A DNA stretch of 64,000 nucleotides from Adiantum capillus-veneris (lineage: Eukaryota; Streptophyta; Polypodiopsida; Polypodiales; Pteridaceae): the NCBI GenBank assembly GCA_014529385.2, contig CM043953.1, forward strand, positions 76,601,872 to 76,665,871, in the 5' to 3' direction. The notes beneath the pieces were generated by a model. It did no database searches, was not told where the DNA came from, and saw only the letters and a list, made by a program, of their open reading frames with translations. A program made the translations under genes and the position numbers. Below, one piece after another: positions 56,876-64,000 of the stretch (position 1 is the first letter of the stretch; each line of letters opens with the position of its first letter).

Positions 56876-59000
56876 GAGTGGTAGATGGAGTAGGGTCAAA
56901 GAGATTTATGATGCACACCCAACAAGATACAATGTGTGTATTCGGATTGTTGCTTAGTGTTCATAGTTGAGGCCTTAACATTGGCAATGTTTCCACATTC
57001 GAATCATTGTATTTGTTTTAGCATATTGCCTTGAAATGTTCACATGGCGGTGAATTTTGCTTGGTCCCTCTTTTATAATAGATACTTATGTGTCATTGTA
57101 CTAGGCCTTTGCTCTCTCTCTCTCTCTCTCTCTCTCGTGGATCTCTTATTGGGTTCTCAACTATTCCACTTCTTCTTCTAAGAACACCATAGTCTTTTGT
57201 AGTTCTTGTTTTTGCTCTTCAGTCAAATTTTTATTATTATGTACATCTTCAATGTCCTAGTAAAGTTCAATCTCTGTGTGTGCTTCTTTCAAATCTTATT
57301 TGACAATGTATATCAATGACTAGTCACTCTCATATCTTTTGTTGGTCTAGCTGATGCGTCATGCGGTCTTCCTCCTTGTGTAGGGCTTGAATTTTCCTGC
57401 CAGTATCTTCCAAGGTTTGTCGCTTAAGCCAGTTCATTCTTCCTAATAGAGGCTCCTTTCCTTGTTTCTCTCAAACAACAACCTGCTAGACTATTCTGAT
57501 GTCCATAGCATTCATTTCTTCCAAATTTGTATGTTGTGAGCTGGTTGCTTCTTGATTTCCAACCTCTTGCTCTTCATTCAAGTTCTCCAAAGGTTCAGAA
57601 CCCTGCTCTTCTGTATGGTGAGACTGATGAGAATGAGGCGGGCTAATCCTTTTCTCTTCACTTATAGTTCTTTCCTCTGTGTCCTTGGGCCTTGTTCTTT
57701 GTTCATGTTCTTGACCACCCCATGAGAGTGAGCTTCATTAGATGGTGGCTCTTATCTCAGGCTGATATTTCACATTCAAACCATTGCTTTTCAAAATATT
57801 GAATGAGGATTCAATGGGGGTGGCTTCACTAGGCTGGAACAAAAATCTAATCTTCATTTCCACCCTCATTCCCATGCCCTACCACTTGTCAATCTCCCCA
57901 AATGATGATAATTCCCAAATGTCTTAGAGATTTTCCATAATAGCCCATACTCCTATACTCCCATATCTTAGTTTTAGGGTATATATGTATACACTGATAA
58001 ATCTTTATCTGTACCAAGATTCCCTAGACCCCCCCCCCCCCCCGGCTGCTCTGCGTGACCTACCTCCTCTTCCAATTGGGTATCTCATCGTGGATTATCC
58101 CACCCATGTTTTGACATCTTGCACCAAGCTAGAGGCCCACAATCAACTACTAGCAACCCTCGACTAGAAATTGGATTGTGAATTCTCCTACCCATATGAC
58201 TTGCACAATGCTATAGGCCTCTAGGAACAAAGATAGAGAGAGAGAAGTCCCATGCACCACCACGTCAAAAACAATGCCACAAGCCTTCAACTTGATTGCA
58301 CCTCAAGAAACAATTTCACTTTGCATTGATTGAATCCTCTACCCTTGAACCACCCCTAGCTAAGAATGATGCCCCCTCTAAGTGTAAGCTTGTGTTGTTA
58401 AACACTCTATCTAAGACAATAAGAAAGATTCTACACTAGTGCAAGGATGATAGAGCCCTAGAGAGGCAAGGAGGAAAAGGAGAAAAATGTGGTGGCATAT
58501 ATCACGATGTGTGAGGAGATGGCATGTGGTTGGCATAGATTAGGATGTGTGAGGAGGCCATCTATTAACCATTGTCAAACTCCCCATCGACACTTGTTAA
58601 CTTTAATCAATCTAAATTTCAAAATCATAGGCAGATAGTATATACCAAATATGAAGGGGTGTTGGTACACCTTGTATATCCACAACTATTCTTTAACAAA
58701 TTAGTGATATGGAGATTACAACCTTAGGTAGCCATACATCTAGCCATAAGTAGAAATGTTAACAAAAAATTGGTGTATGAACCAAAGAATAAGAGGATAT
58801 GATTAAAATTTCCTGTTTCTCTTGGATAAATTTTCCAGATCTAGCTAGTTTCTTCAAAATGACCTTCAAATTTTCCTCCTAGGACTTTTTTTTACATCCA
58901 AGTGCCAGTTTTTTTTTTTTATATAGCTCTAAATGCCAAGTTTATGAGCATTGTCCCATATCTATGCTTTCTCAACAATTACATATGATTGATGTGATAA
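56876..59000. other. Intergenic segment, no supported gene
   Basis: Contains the continuation of the host repeat (56880-57050), a TC tract (57111-57136), a C run (58029-58043) and AT-rich sequence. Downstream parts of the gag remnant at 59005 may extend in here on the minus strand but are not recognisable. Confidence 0.5.
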
Positions 59001-59004
59001 CTTA

Positions 59005-59530
59005 CTATGGCATCTTCAAGTGTTTTACCATGAAATTGAGTAATTTTAGCTTTAATCTCAGGGTGTAATCCTTGTAAGAAACCCTAGTTTTCTTGAATTC
59101 ATCAAGATTATCTAACTTCAAGATAATCTCCCTATACTTGAAGATATAGCTAGTAAGGGAGGAATTGTTTTGAGCACAATTGTCCCAAAGCAGTCCAATT
59201 CCTGTCACTCTCATTTCTAAGAACATATTCCTTTTGCAAAACTTGTTTAAACTCTTCCCCAAGTCTTGGACTATTAGTGATGATAAAACACCGTCCACTA
59301 TTTATAGGCCATGCCTTCTAGGTAGAGGCTACTTTCCTATAGCTTGAAGGAATCCTGCATATTCTTTATATGATGTATGGTAGCCTACTAATGTAAACAT
59401 GTGTTGACAACATATCTGTTGTGCTCTCGGTCCTCTCCTTGTTAAACAAGAAGAAATTAGAATTAAGAGCGTCAACATTTGACTCCATTGTAGTCACTTT
59501 GATTGCCAATCCTAAAAAGTAGACATGCCA
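59005..59530 (-). pseudogene. Retrotransposon gag remnant
   Basis: Read with shifts, the minus strand gives MESNVDALNS, then LGEEFKQVLQKEYVLRNESD-like sequence with a broken frame, SSLTSYIFKYREIILKLDNLDEF and, in another frame, FLQGLHPEIKAKITQFHGKT. Order and wording match the Retrotrans_gag capsid domain of Ty3 elements (FKxxLxxE... YxxxFRxxxxxL... FxxGLxPEIxxxV). It is broken by at least three stops or shifts. Confidence 0.7.
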
Positions 59531-60080
59531 ACAAACCCATGGTCACCCGGTAATTCCACTTCATCTCCAAAGTTTGCCATATGTGCATCTCCTTGCATAG
59601 AAGGCGACAATAGAGTTTCAAAGTTGCTGTGGTGATATGAGGGAATCTCTTGATTATTTGACATTGTATGCCAAAACCAAAATTGTCAAATTTGATGAAA
59701 AGTACTTTCTGTTGTATTGTATAGAAAAAAAAACTTTGATTCAAGTATCCGTCAAAAACTATTCGGTTTATTTGTATTATATACAAGACAAATTTTGATT
59801 GTAATTACTTTATCTTTCACAAAATTTTTGTGATTAAATGAGTGCAAGGTTGATGAATTTTGGTTGCAAATCACAAAATGGGCAACTTGATGCCAAGGAA
59901 AATCACCAAACCAAAACCCTTGTGTGGTTGTAGCCTTGGCACATTGTGCCCATTGCTTGAGGTTAATAAGAGCACTTGGTAGCTTGGTGGGAATGGTCCC
60001 TTAGGGTGGTGAAAGCTTCAACTTAGGGTGCTCAATAATAAATGTTATGTTTGAAAAGCACACGGTCTGCAGTAGGAGGA
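59531..60080. other. Non-coding segment before element I
   Basis: AT-rich, no coding sequence recognised. Confidence 0.45.
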
Positions 60081-61500
60081 CCGCAAGTAAGAAAAAGATG
60101 AGGTAGAAAAATTGCTCATGCTGGCTTGTAAAGAACAAAACATGCCTCAGGCCTATGTCAAATAAAACACCCATCCTACTATGTATTTTTCAAGATAAAA
60201 ACAGGTGGATTTGAAGTAGGCATGATTCCACCTATCATGTGTGTAAGGGGACTTTGCCACGTATCTTTCTCCCTTAAAAAATAGATTGGAGTGCTTGAAG
60301 TAGCACTTAGAATTGGTTTTCTTGCAAGACATTCCTGTTGTAAAGCTAAGCACACTTTATTGAGGACACATTGCCCCTCCATTCTAATTTGGTCAGCAAA
60401 AGAGAGAAAAAGATCCTAGAGCTCTCATACTAGTGAGATGACACATGGCATACTATTTTCTTCCACGACACTCCTATTTTTGGAAAAGTAAGCACACTTT
60501 ATTGAAGCCGTATTGCTCCTCCATGCTAAGTCTATTAGCAAAAGAGAGAATTTAAAGATCCTAGAGCTCTAATACTAGAGAGAGAACACATTACATACTA
60601 GGATGATGGACATTGATATCCATCTAACCTACTTCTTATATAGGGCCCCTGTGATGCCATATATAGAGGACCCCTTTCCATGAGTGCATCTAGGGATCCT
60701 AACGCTTCCTCTCTTAGGCTCCTATGACCTATGTACTGACACATGTGGTAAAAGCTCATGTAGATTTTGAGTGCTTGTAAGCACAAATAATCTTGCATGG
60801 GGTGACAACCATATCCATGAATTATGTCCTTTAATAATATCAGGCCCTATAGTGACCAAGAGTACTATCAAGGTGACTTATGACATGAAGAAGTCAAATC
60901 TTAAAGCAATATGTATGAGGTGACAACCAAGGGAAAAAGAGAGTTGATGTTGTGCTGCATGATTTATGGTAGACAGAGAGCATTTCAAAGAGGCAATTCC
61001 TCCTTTGTGCCCTTTAAAATATTACATCTCTAGAGCTACATCCCATATAACCATGCACATGTGAGACAAACTAGGAATCCGTTCGTATTCCAAAGGCATA
61101 TGGGGAGGGATGTGACTTCTATGGGGGTCGTACAGGTGTTAAAAAGAGGAAGCATCCAAAAATGATAAAGAAAAGTCAAGAAATATCTATTAATTCTTTT
61201 CATCTTTCAAAATATTACAACCAATTCATCATGGTTCATCCCCTTTATTATAAATAGAAAGATATCATCACCATGTATGTGATGTTCTCCACATAAATTA
61301 ATTGGATGCATTTGGGGTTAAAAAATCGTATCTAGGCCTATATATAATTGTTTTGATATCATAGTTTGTAGGAGGGACAACCGATGACTAAGAATGCAAC
61401 AAATGGAATTCTACTTGAGAGAGAATAGGAACTTGACATATCTAGTTATGTGCTTGGGTTTCCAAGTAGTAGTAAACTTGGTTAATTTTTAGACATGTAT
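60081..61500 (+). repeat. 5' LTR of element I (right end approximate)
   Basis: Starts CGCAAGTAAG (second copy TGCAAGTAAG). It contains an internal tandem duplication of about 150 bp (60311-60463 and 60464-60600, sharing GATCCTAGAGCTCT and AAGCACACTTTATTGA) and TATA-like TTATATAGGG near 60636. The LTR end was not located; no coding sequence seen. Confidence 0.55.
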
Positions 61501-61760
61501 ACAAGAAGAATAAAGAAAAAGAGCCAATATGCAAGATAAAAGTATTGAAGAGCTCCATAAATGATTTATGATGATTCACAATCCAATTTCATTATTCTTT
61601 AATTTATTGTGTTCTAGCTTATCGTGTTCTAGCTATGTCATGGTGTTTTCTAGAGATCAAAGGGACTTGAGTTCATTGATTCTTTTAGGCACACAACCAA
61701 CTAGGCATTGAGGATACCGTGACCTTATCTGATAAATAGGTCTTTCTAGCACAACAACTA

Positions 61761-62018
61761 GTGCAACAACATGCATTAGGACCTTGTTTCAATTGTGGCG
61801 GACCTCATTTGGTGAGACATTGTCATAATTGCAAGCAACAGTTCAAGGTAACCCAAGGAGTGAAAACTACAGCTACACAAAGAATCCCACCTTTGGAGAG
61901 GTATTTCTTAGGATATAGTGTAGAGCATTTTCCAAAAGATTGTCTACTTAAGCCTATAGAGACTGCTACGCCAAAGAACTCGACAAGCCTCAACATAGTG
62001 TCGCTGATTCCTCTTTAA
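61761..62018 (+). pseudogene. Gag zinc-knuckle fragment of element I
   Basis: Encodes GPCFNCGGPHLVRHC, a zinc knuckle spaced C-x2-C-x3-H-x4-C, one residue shorter than the usual C-x2-C-x4-H-x4-C, followed by a weaker cluster (YFLGYSVEHFPKDCLLKP). Capsid sequence upstream was not recognised. Confidence 0.65.
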
Positions 62019-62447
62019 CAACATCATAGAATAAGAGCAAGGTTGTACCATTGTAGAGTACTAAAAAGAGCCCAACATAAGGACGTTCAAATTCAAACAC
62101 AAGGGACAAGCCCTAGGGCTGAAATAGCCACAAGAGAACCCCAAGAAACAAAGAAACCTTCGAGAAGAAAAGCTTGAAGTTGATGAGGAAGGAAATCCAA
62201 AGGAAATTCTAACTTGGAAGTGGATAATCCTATTCCTAAGGAGTTACAAGGAGTTATCAAACTCAAGAATGACCCTGAAATGCAAACAGAGATAAATTGA
62301 GTGAACCAATCCAAATAGAGCAAGTCTTGAATTCTCAAAAGGATTTAGGAGGTTTTGTTATTGTAAAAAAGGTCAATGAGCCCTTAGATGCAACACTTAA
62401 AGCTCATGAAAGCAGGATAACACCTCTCACTGAGCTACCAAAAAAAA

Positions 62448-63185
62448 ATGCAAGAGTATCCTAATCCTCGTGAGGAGAAGATCAATGTTGCTCTCCATCA
62501 GCAGTTGATTAGGGATAAGCAGATGCTTTTAGAAAGACCACGAGGTGCATACAAAAGAGGGCCAACATTTGTGAAACCAACCCTAGAAACCATCATTGGT
62601 ACAAAACGGAGTGAAGCGGTGTCTTTACCTCCATTTTATGATGCACCAATTGAAGATACACCTAAAATCACTGAGCCAACAAAGCCTTTCAAACCTTTAG
62701 ACCTTGGAGATGAGATTCTTGAGTCTAAGGAAGCATTGGCTTAAGAGATGTGGGTAGCGGTGCAATAACAAGTTGAAGAGCGAAATGTCTCTCCTAAGTC
62801 ACCACCCTTCTCTATTATAGACTTCACTAGTTGAAAGGCTATGGATGAAGATAATCTACCTCTGCAAACTGTACCATCTACACACAACAATCATACCCTC
62901 AAGATAATGCCCTCATACTTAGCCAAATATGAATGCTACATGCAAATCATGAAAGTGCCATCCAAAAGAAGGGATTTGTTGGAGAGAAAGAATGTTTTGA
63001 AACATTCATTGTTGACAACACCAGGCACTTGTACACTTCTGTTAGCAGACCTCTTAAAGATGAAACCGGAGTTAAGGGAAGAATTAGATGCCTGTTTGAC
63101 AAGAGGAGGAGGTTTGAGAAACAATTTTCACCTCAAGAAGGGATGCAAAGAGGAAAGTTTGAAGCTTCATACAAACAAACTCATT

Positions 63186-63190
<5 letters not shown>
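62448..63190 (+). pseudogene. Gag-protease linker region of element I
   Basis: 62448-62744 reads NPREEKINVALHQQLIRDKQ... DLGDEILESKEALA; 62841-63185 reads PSYLAKYECYMQIMKVP... LLLADLLKMKPELREELDACL. The L-x-D-L-L-K-x-x-P-E-L pattern resembles the linker found before protease in some Ty3 elements, but this is only a weak similarity. Stops near 62742 and 62832 interrupt it, and the end runs into GA repeats. Confidence 0.45.
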
Positions 63191-63253
<63 letters not shown>

Positions 63254-63349
63254 ATGTGGTAGTTGTCTAGTAGCACACTAGAGAAAGACATAGAGCGAAA
63301 AAGTCTACGTACAATAGTATGCATACGAACAAAGAAAAGAACACGCTTG

Positions 63350-63425
<76 letters not shown>

Positions 63426-63525
63426 ACATGTGGTAGTTGTCTGGCAGCACACCAGAGAGAGACAAAGAGAGAAAAAGATCTACAAACAGTAGTATGTATG
63501 CAAACAAAGAAAAAACACGCTTGAA

Positions 63526-63608
<83 letters not shown>

Positions 63609-63709
63609 GCATGTGGTAGTTGTCTGGCAGCACACCAGAGAGAGACAGAGAGAGAAAAAGATCTACATAAGGTAGTATGCATGCGAACAAAGACAAAAAC
63701 ATGCTTGAA

Positions 63710-63745
<36 letters not shown>
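63189..63745. repeat. Composite satellite: (GA)n plus about 110-bp unit, 3.5 copies
   Basis: GA tracts at 63189-63248, 63353-63421, 63530-63604 and 63713-63745 alternate with a conserved segment beginning GCATGTGGTAGTTGTCTGGC and ending CATGCTTGAAGTA. Period about 174-184 bp. It ends directly before the second LTR copy at 63765. Confidence 0.93.
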
Positions 63746-63748
<3 letters not shown>

Positions 63749-63764
63749 ACATACGGTAGTCTAC

Positions 63765-64000
63765 ATGCAAGTAAGAAAAAGATGAGGTAGAAAAATTGCT
63801 CATGCTGGCTTGTAAAGAACAAAACATGCCTCAGGCCTATGTCAAATATAACACCCATCCTACTATGTATTTTTCAAGATAAAAACAGGTGGATTTGAAG
63901 TAGGCATGATTCCACCTATCATGTGTGTAAGGGGACTTTGCCACGTATCTTTCTCCCTTAAAAAATAGATTGGAGTGCTTGAAGTAGCACTTAGAATTGG
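63765..64000 (+). repeat. 3' LTR of element I, partial
   Basis: TGCAAGTAAGAAAAAGATGA to the window end; identical to 60081-60316 except at the first base and one A/T difference. Confidence 0.75.

Larger units (their letters stand above)
60081..64000 (+). mobile_element. Element I: young Ty3-like retrotransposon, cut by window end
   Basis: 60081-60316 is repeated at 63765-64000 with only two differences, as expected for the two LTR starts of a recently inserted element. Between them, on the plus strand, are a gag zinc-knuckle region (61761) and gag/protease-linker sequences (62448-63185), followed by GA-rich satellite units that run up to the second LTR. The 3' LTR end and the flanking duplication are beyond the window. 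RT and integrase are absent, so it is non-autonomous or internally deleted. Confidence 0.72.

Noticed and set aside
63187-63858. Frames rich in SLSL or ERER and the impression of a CRISPR-like array of regular repeats
   Set aside because: The repeats are simple GA tracts with near-identical intervening segments, not short palindromic repeats with unique spacers; the genome is a plant nucleus.

Overview
This is a gene-poor, repeat-saturated stretch of nuclear DNA from a land plant with a large genome. The evidence is plant-type LTR retrotransposons (Tat-type Ty3 elements with a second RNase H, and a copia element primed by initiator tRNA-Met), a CACTA (En/Spm) DNA transposon with spliced genes, and GT-AG introns. 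No bacterial operon, CRISPR array, rRNA, tRNA or ordinary cellular gene was recognised. The species cannot be fixed from the window; a fern, lycophyte or gymnosperm is as plausible as a large angiosperm genome.

Most of 4.3-48.4 kb can be read as one set of nested insertions. The oldest layer is a Tat-type Ty3 element on the minus strand: 3' LTR at 4346-6722, integrase C-terminal half at 6750-7668, then integrase zinc-finger region, RNase H, RT, protease, gag and an extra ORF1 at 40070-45602, and a 5' LTR at 45678-48351. It was split inside integrase by a second Ty3 element (F, plus strand, 7669-40069) with two 920-bp LTRs. F holds a third Ty3 element (G, minus strand, about 10838-29370), which resembles Ty3 elements best known from fungi. 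G was hit twice: by a copia element (H, 20720-25222, duplication ACAAG) in its integrase, and by a CACTA transposon (11183-18803, duplication AGT) in its LTR.

The CACTA element is the best-preserved thing in the window. Its TNP2-like transposase gene (six exons, about 1,104 codons) and its PTTA/TNP1-like partner (three exons, 371 codons) read through canonical introns with no stop or frameshift. Its ends carry matching inverted repeats and arrays of GCGTCGCTAT in both orientations, likely transposase binding sites. It may be autonomous.

Element F is unusual. It has a duplicated integrase zinc-finger module, a protease-like domain downstream of integrase, an extra downstream coiled-coil ORF, a second polypurine tract, and at least nine copies of a quasi-palindrome centred on CGATCGCGATCG in its LTRs and non-coding spacers. 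Its reading frames are broken mostly by stops explainable as C-to-T changes.

Outside the nest, 1-4345 is a decayed relative of the outer element (A). 48380-49897 is an oppositely oriented LTR fragment. 49934-51639 is a 1.7-kb inverted repeat (foldback). 51.6-60 kb is a patchwork of minisatellites, a solo LTR and gag remnants. 60.08-64 kb is a young Ty3-like element (I) whose 3' LTR runs off the window and is preceded by tandem GA-rich satellite units. Very long GA, GT, poly-G and poly-C tracts are concentrated in the LTRs of the outer family.
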